Shown here piece by piece: positions 1-9,467 of a stretch of DNA of 64,000 nt; the stretch's first letter is position 1; each line of letters begins with the position of its first letter. The DNA lies in contig NZ_CP034346.1 of assembly GCF_003991425.1 (NCBI RefSeq), positions 5,136,001 to 5,200,000 on the forward strand, written 5' to 3'. The DNA is from Paenibacillus lutimineralis (GTDB lineage Bacteria > Bacillota > Bacilli > Paenibacillales > Paenibacillaceae). Below the pieces are notes generated by a model. That model was not told the origin of the DNA. It worked only from the letters and a program-made list of their open reading frames with translations, and ran no database searches. A program made the translations under genes and the position numbers.

Positions 1-1926
1 CGGCGAGTCCTCCTGCAACGAGGCGGACGACCACAGATGCGGCCCCGCATACGGCCGATGATAACCGTCGATCACCTTATCGGGCGCAAAGGCATGTGTC
101 GGCGAGAGAAGACGGAAGCAGATGGACTTGCGGACAAACGGGCGCATATTCCACTGCACAACCGGCTGAGCTGGCTGTTGATCGCCGAAGTCCGGAGATA
201 CGATAGGCTGTGGACCTTTCTCGAACACAAGCACCCCAGATTGCGGCTCATCAGACAAATGCAAGGTAATTTGCTCATTTGCTTTAATGATAAGAAAAGC
301 GTTCTGTGAAGCGTCCGGCTTCCAATGTAAGTGCAGCTTAGCCCACTGCCCCACTCCTTTCGTTAACGGAGTCGACACCGCCGTCTTCATCGTATGCGGG
401 ACATAGTTTTCACCACGCCCAGTATCCCATAGCTCCAGCTCCAGCGTCGTGTCCTCTGCCGCATCAACAAGCAGATCAATTCCTGTCAGTTCCGGATCAA
501 CTGGCAAGAGCAAGCCGATATCGGTGTTTAGTTGATAGGATTCAACCGATTTCTGCACATTTAGCTGCGTCAATGTGCTGGAGGCTGCTAATCGGGCACT
601 CCTTGCCAAATCGTCCGGATCCTCATTGCGGAAACCGATGATGGACGCCCCCTGGCGAAGCAGTGTTTGCTGAAGTTCCCGCATATGAGTCTGGTAGAGC
701 TCACGCGGGAAGATCCCCTTATCTGCGCATAAAGCCGCCCCGGTGCCGGCGGCTTCACCAATAACTGCGCATGTCCCCATCACACGGGTCGTTCCAAACG
801 CCACATGCGAAGCGCTGATATCACGTCCGGCCATCATCAGATTGTTCACGTTGACGGAATACAGTGAACGGAACGGAATATGATAGACCCCATCCGCATG
901 CAAATGCTTAGATCCGCTTTCCACCGAATACATCCCTTGTGGAGGGTGCAAATCGATAGACCATCCGCCGAAAGCTACGCCATCTTCGAACTGGCGCTGC
1001 TCCACAATATCGTTCTGGTTAAGCACATAATCGCCAAGGAAACGGCGGTACTCCCGTTTGCCCGGAATCGAGCCCACCCACTCCAGCGTCATATTGTCGG
1101 CATCGAATTTGCCGGAATTTTTAATATAGTCCCAGATGCCATAAATCACCGCCCACAACTCGTCGCGGATCCGCTCATTGTCGTGAACCGTATCCATTTC
1201 CCCGCCCCACTCGATCCACCAATAAGCACATCCGTTATCGCCACTGCGAATAACGCGCTTCAATGGAATGGTCGTCTTCGTTATATCTATTGCAAAGCTT
1301 GGCGGTATAAACTTTACCGGAAGCCCCGCATCCTTCGTATAGAAGAACATCGTACTTCCCAGCGTGATGTCATCTGCAACCTGCGGTGCCCAATCCTCGT
1401 TATACTCTTCCTTCGCCTCTCGACCAATGCGATACTTGGCCCCGGCCAGAAAACCGACCAATCCATCGCCCGTACAATCCAGGAACATACCGCTTTCAAA
1501 ACGAATACGCCGCTCAGAGCCCATCATCCAACCGGTAACAGAACGGATGATCCTGCATCCCGCATCGCCTTTGGCCTCCACTTCATGGACATCGGTATTC
1601 AAAAACAAGCGGATATTAGGCTCCGCGCGTACAGTTTCCAGCAAAATCATGTCCCAAATATATGGGTTCCCGTCGATATTGCGATATTGGTTCTCAAGGA
1701 ATAGCTCGCCCATGATGCCGGTCTCTCGTGCATAACGATTCGTTCCATGAGCGGTAGCTCCGCACACCCAAACTCGTACCTCGCTGCTCGAATTTCCGCC
1801 TAGTACCGGACGGTTCTGAATTAGTGATACTGTCCTGCCCAAACGGGCAGCGGCAACAGCTGCGCTCACTCCTGCCAAGCCACCGCCAATCACTGTAATA
1901 TCTGACTTTATAACTTCCTTTCTCAT
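1..1926 (-). CDS. FAD-dependent oxidoreductase (3' end outside window)
   Basis: The frame is open for 642 codons from the ATG at 1926 to the window edge, so the C-terminus is missing. An N-terminal Rossmann motif (VIGGGLAGVSAA, about residues 12-23) shows dinucleotide binding. The later LDCTGDGLVGFLAGA segment and the AGRDISASHVAFGTTRVMGTCAVIGEAAG block are typical of the FAD-dependent oxidoreductase family (Pfam FAD_oxidored). These proteins often sit beside sugar importers in Paenibacillus; their substrates are mostly unknown. No signal peptide is seen, so it is probably cytoplasmic. The start is set by AAGGAGAT 8 nt upstream. It is divergent from the AraC gene at 2053, which may control it (inference from position). 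The last 200 residues in the window look beta-rich and non-catalytic. Confidence 0.85.
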   Translation of the reverse strand, partial: MRKEVIKSDITVIGGGLAGVSAAVAAARLGRTVSLIQNRPVLGGNSSSEVRVWVCGATAHGTNRYARETGIMGELFLENQYRNIDGNPYIWDMILLETVRAEPNIRLFLNTDVHEVEAKGDAGCRIIRSVTGWMMGSERRIRFESGMFLDCTGDGLVGFLAGAKYRIGREAKEEYNEDWAPQVADDITLGSTMFFYTKDAGLPVKFIPPSFAIDITKTTIPLKRVIRSGDNGCAYWWIEWGGEMDTVHDNERIRDELWAVIYGIWDYIKNSGKFDADNMTLEWVGSIPGKREYRRFLGDYVLNQNDIVEQRQFEDGVAFGGWSIDLHPPQGMYSVESGSKHLHADGVYHIPFRSLYSVNVNNLMMAGRDISASHVAFGTTRVMGTCAVIGEAAGTGAALCADKGIFPRELYQTHMRELQQTLLRQGASIIGFRNEDPDDLARSARLAASSTLTQLNVQKSVESYQLNTDIGLLLPVDPELTGIDLLVDAAEDTTLELELWDTGRGENYVPHTMKTAVSTPLTKGVGQWAKLHLHWKPDASQNAFLIIKANEQITLHLSDEPQSGVLVFEKGPQPIVSPDFGDQQPAQPVVQWNMRPFVRKSICFRLLSPTHAFAPDKVIDGYHRPYAGPHLWSSASLQEDSP

Positions 1927-2052
1927 GATTGAACATCTCCTTAAGGTCGTATTCAATATCCTTGATTTCATCTTATACTGGACACTTCCTTAAATACATG
2001 CATCATGTTACGATGGAACATATACTTTATTTCACATATGAGTGGTGATGGA

Positions 2053-2844
2053 ATGAGAAGTGACTTTGCGATCCGCCTAGTAACGCATCTATATTGGATT
2101 AAAAAAGAAGCGTTTGCTCTCGAACGGGATATCTACTCTTATTGGACGATATTTGCGGTGGAAGACGGCAGGTTTATTTACCGCATAGGAGATCAGCAGG
2201 GCGAAGCCGGACTTGGCAGCTTGGTGGTCTGCCCTCCGAACACCTGGTTTCATAGAAAAACCCTTGAACCTTTAAGCTTTCACTTTATACATTTCACATG
2301 GAATGCGGAGCCCTCTCTGGAAGAAATACAGTTGTTAAGTGGAGCTCTGAAAATCACCGACATCGAGCGGCTGCGTTCCAACTATCTCTACCTGCGGATG
2401 CTTGCATTGGAACAGGATAAAACCGCTATGGAGCGAAAACAACATCTGGTAAGCGATATATGGCGTTTATACGAACTGGAGACGAATATGCCCAGGGAAA
2501 TAGGGTTAAATGGAATGCTGGCAGATGTGGAGATGCGAACGGCTGCCCAATTGATCATCGACAATGCATTTGGTCCCATCGATATGAAAAGTCTGGCGCT
2601 CTCGCTGCAGCTTACCCCGGTACAGTTGACCAGACGTTTCCGCGCAGCTTACGGAATGACTCCCTCTGAATATACGACCCGGCTCCGGCTGGACAGAGCC
2701 AGCAAATTGCTGTTGGAAACAGAGCTTAGCATCGAGAAAATTGCCCAGCTCTGCGGATATGAGAACGGCTTCTACTTAAGCCGCATCTTTCGGAGCAAAC
2801 GGGGAATGCCTCCTTCACAATATCGCAGCATGCCTCGTGTCTAG
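2053..2844 (+). CDS. AraC-family transcriptional regulator
   Basis: The protein has 263 residues: an N-terminal cupin-like ligand-binding half and a C-terminal double helix-turn-helix (about residues 165-260). The motif TRRFRAAYGMTPSEYTTRLRLDRA followed by IEKIAQLCGYENGFYLSRIFRSKRGMPPSQYR is the AraC signature, split here over two helices-turn-helices. It should bind a sugar and regulate transport or catabolic genes. The start at 2053 is preferred because GGTGATGG precedes it; in-frame ATGs at 2005 and 2038 lack a ribosome binding site. It is divergent from the FAD oxidoreductase and converges on the importer operon that ends at 2988. Its target is inferred, not shown. Confidence 0.85.
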   Translation: MRSDFAIRLVTHLYWIKKEAFALERDIYSYWTIFAVEDGRFIYRIGDQQGEAGLGSLVVCPPNTWFHRKTLEPLSFHFIHFTWNAEPSLEEIQLLSGALKITDIERLRSNYLYLRMLALEQDKTAMERKQHLVSDIWRLYELETNMPREIGLNGMLADVEMRTAAQLIIDNAFGPIDMKSLALSLQLTPVQLTRRFRAAYGMTPSEYTTRLRLDRASKLLLETELSIEKIAQLCGYENGFYLSRIFRSKRGMPPSQYRSMPRV

Positions 2845-2867
2845 CTGCTTCTCAACCATGATCCCTA

Positions 2868-2908
2868 TAAAAAAAGCTTGTAGAGTCGTTGGTTCAACTC
2901 TACAAGCT
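2868..2908 (-). terminator. Intrinsic terminator of the 9.2-3.0 kb importer operon
   Basis: A perfect 12-bp stem (AGCTTGTAGAGT at 2875-2886 with its complement at 2897-2908) and 10-nt loop are followed on the minus strand by seven T. The plus-strand side has no T-run, so it serves the minus-strand gene ending at 2988 rather than the AraC gene. Confidence 0.85.
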
Positions 2909-2987
2909 CCCATGCTTAATTGATCTCTGTACCCGTTTTCAGTTGCTCTAACGGCATATCATCAATCCGCAATAGCTATTCTCCTCG

Positions 2988-5696
2988 CTACAGAACTGTG
3001 ACGGATACATTAAAATTATTTCCTGCGGTGCTAGTCTTCATGATTCTTAATATATGTGTAGTAGTATCAAAAGTATAATCCTCTCCCGGAATCAACGAGA
3101 CTCCGTTCAACTTCACATTCGATAAATCAGACAGCCCCGTATATACGTCCAATTCCTCAAAAGGATGATCAAAGCTCATATTGAGTGTCTTGGAGCCGGT
3201 ATCCCAATTCATGGACTTAAGGTTAATATCCTGATAGGAATGTCTGGTGTCCGTTCCTATTAGAATCGGGTAGACTCCCCCATAGCTCTCCTTCAGCTGG
3301 TTGAACAGGATTTGTCCCCAGGCCTGGGATTCGCCCATGCCGGCATAACCCAGCTCATTTCTGATAACGAGCGCATCATCTGTATCCCATTGCGGAAGCT
3401 GCAAGAAATAACTCAAGGCGCTTAGCGCTTTTGGGCTCTGCTTGTCGCTATATCCCAAATAAGTTTTGGTAGTGTAGTAGCCCTTATTATTATTGGCATT
3501 AATGTCCTGCAAATGAGATTCATAGTTTGCCGCTTTGGGATCGTCAATTCCTTTGAATTTCCTTATTCCAAAAATCACGTTCCCCAGCCCATCATTGTCA
3601 TTAGCAAACAATCCGGAAGCTTCCGCAGGCAGCAGGTCATATACATATTGAGCGATCTGTGCATAAGTTTTTCCTTCTATAGTTGTTGTATTGTCCAGAT
3701 CCGCCATAACAGATAATCCATAAAGAAGCGGCCCCAGCTCGCCCCAATATAACGAACCGTTCGACTTGTCATCATATGACGCCCAGTTATGCTGCCCGTA
3801 ATTCATTAAATTCCGATAATAAATACCGATCGCCTGATTCAATACTTCCCTTGCATCGTTATCTGCTGGATGGCTGCTGCACCATGAGGCTAAGCCCATG
3901 ATCGGGTAGCCGTAATTCATAAGCCTGCCAAACAAGTAATTATCATACTTGGTCGAGTTATATTCTGTCGGTTCATAGCTGTCAGCGGTTCCTCCCAGCA
4001 TATGAGAACCAAATCTTATTTTTTCAAGGTATTCGCTCCAGGTCTCACCCTCGGCAATCGTTCCGTTGTATTTAAAGTAAGAGCTACCGTTGGACTGCAA
4101 AATCCCCTCGAATCGGTCCGGATTGTTCTTCGCAAGGTCTTCTCCCCTTACAAAACCTTTTCCGTCATCATAGAGCAGCCAGGCATCGCTTCCCCATTGT
4201 TTGACGGAGCCGAAAAGTTCCGCTTCCCCGATGCCGTCGTCGCTCAACGCTTTTACAATCAAGCGCGGATTGGTAATCGAACCGCTGGTAGGCGTAATGG
4301 AGCCCTCAATCTCGGCTACACCTCCATGAATGCGGACCTTAAAATACACATGGACATTGTTTTCGTCTTTAGTGAACTCAACGACCATTGTATTGGTATC
4401 TTCATCAAAGGTAACCGATCTGGTCGTGGGATTGGCAATTTCCACTGGAGTCAAACCATCATAGCCATAAGCAAAGCGAAGAGCTCCCAACGGATCGGAA
4501 CCATAAGTGCTCTCCGCAAACGTTAATCGAGGAACAGATAGATCACCCGTTACAAAATACAGACCATTATCAAACTTTAGCTGCGGATCTACAAACACAC
4601 TTGGACCCTGTCCATACCTGAAATCAGCCCATCTGTGAGTAGGTAAGCCTCTTGGCATGCTCTCCTTTACGAAATCAACCAGATTTTGCGTCGTATCCTG
4701 CGCATAGGTTTCAGGCAATGTCTGCAAGCTCAGCAATATCTCGGCGGAATCCGTGCTCCATCTCATACTGCTCTCAATATAACCTCTGGTTTCCGTATTC
4801 CTGTAGTCCCCTAATTGAGGATCATAATAAATTCTCTGACCCCTCTCCTGAGGCTTGACGGCATAGCTGGATACATTTCTGACCTCCGCCTGATTCGATC
4901 GCGCAATGGTGTCCCCATTTAAATCGCAGACATCAACAATATAGACATATGTTTTTTCTGCTTCAAGAGAACTCACGTAGGACAGCGTATTTACATCTGT
5001 AATTGTGGCATCAAGGTAATAAGGATGCATTTGGGGCAGATATTGAAAATTTTTATTCCAATCTCCCTCCGTGTAATATCTAAGGCCCGGATATGTCTTG
5101 GGAAATTTATAGACTTTATAAGACCCGAAATCATCCCCCTCATACTTCACCCAGTTGATCGTTGCTTGGTTGGAAGCGGGAGCACCCGCAGACAGGGAAA
5201 ATTCAGGGTATGGAACCACATTAATATCAAACCATATCCCCAGATCAGGCAAAAAGGTGCCATCCGCCTTAATAGGACGCAGATAGATTCTGCTTGTCCC
5301 AAGCTCCTCCTGGCCTGTAAAGCTGAACATAAACCTTCCTGTACCTCCGGTTTCGATCCCGGAATAGTTTGGCGCAGCCGGTCTGCTGAACGTAAGCCAA
5401 TTATTGTAACCGGTAAATATAGAGCTTGTCTCATAAGAATAGCTGGCGTCCATATTGGCCAAGACGACTTCATTGCTTGGCCATCCGAATAGCCATGGCT
5501 CGCTGCCGTTATTTTTGAGGTCAACCCAAAACTCTCCCGTCTCACCTGGATGTACAGTAATGGACGAAGCGCTCTCTTGAACATACTGGGCGCTGAAATT
5601 GTTATTCGCGTAAGCTACAGGCACGAAGGCGGATAAAATCAAAAGGATCAATGAGCTTGCAAACAGAACCTTCCATTGTTTTCTCCCTTTCCTCAT
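2988..5696 (-). CDS. Large secreted multidomain protein, unknown activity
   Basis: The protein has 902 residues with a Sec signal peptide (residues 1-30, cleavage near VAYA-NN). From the N-terminus: an Ig-like domain with HPGETGEFWVDLKNNGSEPW (about 35-165), a fibronectin-III-like domain (about 168-280), a mainly beta region (about 280-560), a helical region rich in Trp, Tyr and Gly (about 600-800, e.g. GLASWCSSHP, YWGELGPLLYGL), and a C-terminal Ig-like domain (about 815-902). The order resembles extracellular glycosidases or polysaccharide lyases with an (alpha/alpha) barrel, but I do not recognise the catalytic family. It is last in the operon after the binding protein, so it probably processes the polymer whose products are imported. 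A good terminator follows. Confidence 0.75.
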   Translation of the reverse strand: MRKGRKQWKVLFASSLILLILSAFVPVAYANNNFSAQYVQESASSITVHPGETGEFWVDLKNNGSEPWLFGWPSNEVVLANMDASYSYETSSIFTGYNNWLTFSRPAAPNYSGIETGGTGRFMFSFTGQEELGTSRIYLRPIKADGTFLPDLGIWFDINVVPYPEFSLSAGAPASNQATINWVKYEGDDFGSYKVYKFPKTYPGLRYYTEGDWNKNFQYLPQMHPYYLDATITDVNTLSYVSSLEAEKTYVYIVDVCDLNGDTIARSNQAEVRNVSSYAVKPQERGQRIYYDPQLGDYRNTETRGYIESSMRWSTDSAEILLSLQTLPETYAQDTTQNLVDFVKESMPRGLPTHRWADFRYGQGPSVFVDPQLKFDNGLYFVTGDLSVPRLTFAESTYGSDPLGALRFAYGYDGLTPVEIANPTTRSVTFDEDTNTMVVEFTKDENNVHVYFKVRIHGGVAEIEGSITPTSGSITNPRLIVKALSDDGIGEAELFGSVKQWGSDAWLLYDDGKGFVRGEDLAKNNPDRFEGILQSNGSSYFKYNGTIAEGETWSEYLEKIRFGSHMLGGTADSYEPTEYNSTKYDNYLFGRLMNYGYPIMGLASWCSSHPADNDAREVLNQAIGIYYRNLMNYGQHNWASYDDKSNGSLYWGELGPLLYGLSVMADLDNTTTIEGKTYAQIAQYVYDLLPAEASGLFANDNDGLGNVIFGIRKFKGIDDPKAANYESHLQDINANNNKGYYTTKTYLGYSDKQSPKALSALSYFLQLPQWDTDDALVIRNELGYAGMGESQAWGQILFNQLKESYGGVYPILIGTDTRHSYQDINLKSMNWDTGSKTLNMSFDHPFEELDVYTGLSDLSNVKLNGVSLIPGEDYTFDTTTHILRIMKTSTAGNNFNVSVTVL

Positions 5697-5765
5697 GTTA
5701 GCTAATCCTCCCTTTCGGATTGAATCAACACGGTTTCTCCCTCCTGGTATAACGGAGCCTCCTAT

Positions 5766-7289
5766 CTATTCCTTGGCGGCAGACAGGAATGCATCGACCT
5801 GCTGCTGATATTCCTCAATTACCTTGTCCAGTCCGGCTTTTTTAAGCTCAGCGCTGTATTGGGCAATCGCTTTTTCCGGCTCCAATACGCCCGCTGCAAT
5901 TCCGTATTTGTATTTATTCTCTATCGTACTAAGAGCAGCCAGCTCGGTCTTAACCGGTGTTTGATCGAAGTTGAAGCCCATAATCGGACTCAACAGTTTG
6001 GTATCCTTATCGAAATTCAGCAATTGCTCCATAAAGTCCGGAGCATCGGTGGCCTTTGGCTTCAGGAACTTCGGATTTTGCCACATCCACTCCGGTGGTG
6101 CATATCCAATCGTCGATGCATCTACTCCATCGGGAGTAACAATCTTGCCGTCCTTAATGTCAAAGTGAGTGCCCTTCAATCCATTGGTCATCATATCGTA
6201 ATTATCTTCGTTTTCCTGAATCCAGTTCAGAAACATAACGGCTCTATCGATGTTTTTCGAAGTTGCGGCAATGCTTTGGAAGTTCCAAGTGGTCGTTGGC
6301 ATATAAGGCTCATCGGTCAACAATATTTTTACGAACTCAACCTCGGCTCCAGGTACGGAAATATTCCGATAATAGTTGTTATATTCATATACATCCCCGC
6401 CGCCAATCGCTGCTTTTCCTGAGTTGAAATCTGCCCGGATGTCACGACCAACCATGACGTCCTTATCGATATATCCTTTTTCATAAAGCATCCGTAAATA
6501 TCTCGCATCCTCCAAAGTTCCCGGAAGGTCGTATTTAGCTACCGCTTTCAACGTCTTGAAGTTAAATAAAATGCCGTCAGAAACTGTGCTTTGCAACACT
6601 TCCCCTGTCTGGTATTGGGCAGGCGGCTCGTTAAATACGATCATTTCCGGATTATTCTTCTTCACCGCTTCGGCATAGGCTAACAGATCATCCATGGTCT
6701 TGATCTCAGGCAGGCCGTACTTTTCGCGCAAGTCCTTGCGAATTGTCGCCGTATAGTAGCCCTTGGTCGTACCTAACGCCCCTGCCGGCACGCCGTACTT
6801 CTGACCGTTAATCGTGACCGGAGGCCAATATTTACTGTCAAGCGCATCCATGATGGCTTGTCCATATTTGGAGAGAGGCTCATCCAGCGAGGCAAGCGAG
6901 TTGGATTTGGCGAACGTGCCCAGAAGTCCCGGATCCGTCCACATAATATCTACTTGATTTCCCGTGGCTAGCATAATCGGCAATTTTTGATAGTAATCCC
7001 CCCAAGGAATGTATTGATACTTCAATTTCACGTTAATGCCGTCCTCGGCCAGCTTCTTCTCCAAGGCCGCTGTTACCGTATCCTGATCCGGCTGCGGATC
7101 ACCCGGATATACGATGTTCAGAGTCACTTTCGGCAAAGACTCCGTGCCGCTGCTTTGAGCTGATCCATTCTCTTGGCCAGCGTTTGTCGCCGCTCCATTT
7201 CCTCCATTGGACGAGCAAGCGGCCAAAGCAGCTATCAGCAGTACACTTGCCAGAAAAACCCCAAACGTTTTACCAAATAATTTTTTCAT
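5766..7289 (-). CDS. ABC importer solute-binding lipoprotein (DUF3502 type)
   Basis: The 507-residue extracellular binding protein has a lipoprotein signal peptide with lipobox LAAC (Cys25) and a Ser/Gly/Asn-rich linker. The body matches the family 1 sugar-binding fold as seen in LplA-like proteins. The C-terminal part (about 400-507, beginning near LLSPIMGFNFDQTPVKTEL) matches the DUF3502 domain found in Firmicute oligosaccharide-binding proteins. It follows two permease genes and precedes the secreted 902-residue protein. It would deliver a glycan fragment to the permeases at 7377 and 8291; the ligand cannot be read from sequence. Confidence 0.9.
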   Translation of the reverse strand: MKKLFGKTFGVFLASVLLIAALAACSSNGGNGAATNAGQENGSAQSSGTESLPKVTLNIVYPGDPQPDQDTVTAALEKKLAEDGINVKLKYQYIPWGDYYQKLPIMLATGNQVDIMWTDPGLLGTFAKSNSLASLDEPLSKYGQAIMDALDSKYWPPVTINGQKYGVPAGALGTTKGYYTATIRKDLREKYGLPEIKTMDDLLAYAEAVKKNNPEMIVFNEPPAQYQTGEVLQSTVSDGILFNFKTLKAVAKYDLPGTLEDARYLRMLYEKGYIDKDVMVGRDIRADFNSGKAAIGGGDVYEYNNYYRNISVPGAEVEFVKILLTDEPYMPTTTWNFQSIAATSKNIDRAVMFLNWIQENEDNYDMMTNGLKGTHFDIKDGKIVTPDGVDASTIGYAPPEWMWQNPKFLKPKATDAPDFMEQLLNFDKDTKLLSPIMGFNFDQTPVKTELAALSTIENKYKYGIAAGVLEPEKAIAQYSAELKKAGLDKVIEEYQQQVDAFLSAAKE

Positions 7290-7376
7290 GACCAGACCTC
7301 CTGTTTATGATGAGTGCTATCTATACAAACCCTTTCGGGGTGTATACAAAGAAACATGCGCAGGCTAACCCCATAT

Positions 7377-8261
7377 TCAGCCTTTTACACTTCCAATAGT
7401 CAGACCTTTGACAAAATAGCGCTGCAGGAACGGATACAACAAGATGATGGGCCCAATGGTCAGAACTGTGGTTGCCATCTTGACGCCCTCCTCCGGAATA
7501 GATGCAGCTGCGATCGATGAATTGGATCCGCTTGAGGTCGCGTAAGAAATATTGGAAGTAATCGCCCGAATGAGCAGTTGCAGCGGGTAAAGCTCCCTTT
7601 CGTTGATCAGCATAAGCCCGAGCCACCAATCATTCCAATAGCTGATGGCATAAAACAGGCAGATAGTGGCCAGCCCGGGCAATGCGAGCGGTAATGCAAT
7701 CCGGAATAATAGCTGAAATTCATTTGCTCCATCTATTTTCGCGGCTTCAAAGATTGAATTGTCAATGCCAGATATGAAGCTTCTCAGCACAAGAAGATTA
7801 AATGCGTTAATGGTGTAAGGAATAATCAAAGCAAGCAAACTATCGTGCAAGCCCAGATACTTCGTCGTTATGATGTACCATGGAACAAGACCGCCATTAA
7901 ACAGCATGGTGAAATAGACAAGAAACGAGATTGGCACCGCCATCTTCCATTCCTTTCTCGACAAGGCGAATGCCATCATGGTGGTAATCAGCATGCTAAA
8001 CAGCGTTCCAACCACCGTAACAAAAGTCGTGACTTGGTAAGCGTCCAGAATGGTGGAGCCTCTTCCAAGCACATATTTGTATGCCGCCCAGGTTACTTCA
8101 TGCGGGAATATATCAAAGCCGTTCGCACGAATATATTGCTCATCTGTAATCGATGTAGAAATAATGGTCATGAATGGAATAATAGCGACGATAACAAACA
8201 AAATCATATAAATATAGGCAAAAGCGGAAATGATCTTATCACTGGCAGACTTGGTTTTCAT
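7377..8261 (-). CDS. Carbohydrate ABC transporter permease (YtcP/LplC type)
   Basis: This 294-residue polytopic membrane protein belongs to the sugar-importer inner-membrane family. The EAA loop that docks the ATPase is visible as EAAKIDGANEFQLLFRIALP. It has about six membrane helices and ends in the family's usual KGLTIGSVKG tail. It pairs with the permease 29 bp upstream (8291) and the binding protein downstream. No ATPase gene is present, so it must use a shared one. Confidence 0.92.
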   Translation of the reverse strand: MKTKSASDKIISAFAYIYMILFVIVAIIPFMTIISTSITDEQYIRANGFDIFPHEVTWAAYKYVLGRGSTILDAYQVTTFVTVVGTLFSMLITTMMAFALSRKEWKMAVPISFLVYFTMLFNGGLVPWYIITTKYLGLHDSLLALIIPYTINAFNLLVLRSFISGIDNSIFEAAKIDGANEFQLLFRIALPLALPGLATICLFYAISYWNDWWLGLMLINERELYPLQLLIRAITSNISYATSSGSNSSIAAASIPEEGVKMATTVLTIGPIILLYPFLQRYFVKGLTIGSVKG

Positions 8262-8290
8262 TCATTATCACACCTATCTGGATTTATCTT

Positions 8291-9220
8291 TTAGAACAGC
8301 GCGGCATCCTTGTCATACTTTCTCACTACGGCATTGGCCGTATAGACAAACAGGAAGCCAATAACGGATTGTAGCAGTCCGATGGCCGAGGACATCCCTA
8401 CGTCATTCAAGGTTCGAAGCGCCCGGAAGACGTAAGTATCAATGACATCCGTAGTGGAGAACAACAGGCTGTTATCGCCAACCAAGCCATAGATCATGCC
8501 GAAGTCGCCATAAAAGATCCGGCCTATAGCCAGCAGAAGCAAAATAATGATCGTCTTGGAAATACCGGGAATGGTAATATGCCAGATCTGCCGGAACTTG
8601 TTCGCTCCATCAAGTGCAGCAGATTCATACTGCTCCTGATCAATTCCCGTGATGGCGGCAAGGTAAATAATGCTGTTGAAGCCAACCGACTTCCAGGAGT
8701 ACAGCAGCACGAGGATGGCCGGCCAATACCCGGCCTGGTTGTACCAACTGACCCCTTCCAGGCCCAGGTTCTTTAACCAATTGTTCACGATGCCGAAATC
8801 CGTATTCAGGAAGTTGTACGCAAATACAGCAACAATCACCCATGAAATAAAATTGGGGAGGATTACGAGCGATTGGGATATTTTCTTGAACCAGACCAAC
8901 CGGATTTCATTAATCAGAACTGCGGTTATTACGGCTAATGCAGTACCTATACCAATGAATAAAACATTTAGGAATAGAGTGTTGAAGACAACCCTCAGTA
9001 CGGAAAGCGTATCTACGGTTAGAAATTTAAAATTGTTCAGTCCATTAAACGGGCTCCCGAAAATCCCCAGATCCATACGGTATTCCTTAAAAGCTATGAC
9101 AATACCAGCCATGGGCAAATAACTGAATAACAGGAAGTAGATTAATCCGGGTAACACCAACAAATATAGAAATTTGTTTTTGACTAAATCGGTAAACCTT
9201 ACATGCAGGGCTCTCCTCAT
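8291..9220 (-). CDS. Carbohydrate ABC transporter permease (LplB type)
   Basis: This 309-residue membrane protein is the first gene of the importer operon. The family features are an N-terminal helix followed by SYLPMAGIVIAFKEY, typical of LplB-like permeases, and the EAA loop ESAALDGANKFRQIWHITIPG. The ATG at 9220 is preferred over the one at 9235 because GAGGTG lies just upstream of it. It forms the heterodimeric channel with the 7377 permease. A sigma-A-type promoter with an overlapping cre site lies 50-80 bp upstream. Confidence 0.92.
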   Translation of the reverse strand: MRRALHVRFTDLVKNKFLYLLVLPGLIYFLLFSYLPMAGIVIAFKEYRMDLGIFGSPFNGLNNFKFLTVDTLSVLRVVFNTLFLNVLFIGIGTALAVITAVLINEIRLVWFKKISQSLVILPNFISWVIVAVFAYNFLNTDFGIVNNWLKNLGLEGVSWYNQAGYWPAILVLLYSWKSVGFNSIIYLAAITGIDQEQYESAALDGANKFRQIWHITIPGISKTIIILLLLAIGRIFYGDFGMIYGLVGDNSLLFSTTDVIDTYVFRALRTLNDVGMSSAIGLLQSVIGFLFVYTANAVVRKYDKDAALF

Positions 9221-9269
9221 TTTTGCACACCTCATTTTCTCTATGTCGATTCTCTTGCCTCAGGGCCAA

Positions 9270-9298
9270 AATATAGCGCTTTCAATATCAAATCACAA
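9270..9298 (-). promoter_or_regulatory. Promoter with overlapping cre (CcpA) site
   Basis: On the minus strand TTGTGA (-35, 9293-9298) and TATATT (-10, 9270-9275) are 17 bp apart. TGAAAGCGCTATA (9272-9284) fits the CcpA cre consensus (TGWAANCGNTNWCA) over most positions and covers the spacer and -10. CcpA binding here would block RNA polymerase, giving glucose repression of the importer operon. Confidence 0.7.
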
Positions 9299-9428
9299 GT
9301 TTAAAAACTAAATATTCCTTTTAATAAAGTAGGTTAGACACGGCAAAAAAACATACATAATGCCGATCTATGCATTTCAAACCTCAATCTGTGTAAATAT
9401 CCTCAGTATCTTCCAAAAAATCGTCGTT

Positions 9429-9455
9429 AAAAAAAGACGTCCCTGGGGAACGTCT
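9429..9455 (-). terminator. Intrinsic terminator of the membrane AraC regulator gene
   Basis: A stem of AGACGT and CCC with one bulged base, closed over a very short loop, is followed on the minus strand by seven T. It lies 12 bp after the stop codon at 9468. Confidence 0.75.
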
Positions 9456-9467
9456 CAAACTCAAAAG

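Noticed and set aside
880..1735. Long plus-strand frames (up to 274 codons) opposite the FAD oxidoreductase.
   Set aside because: They are antisense shadows of a gene with clear family motifs; no ribosome binding site or recognisable domain.
1694..1936. An 80-codon minus-strand frame starting just upstream of the FAD oxidoreductase start.
   Set aside because: It is out of frame with the Rossmann motif, lacks protein features, and the real gene uses the ATG at 1926 with a good ribosome binding site.
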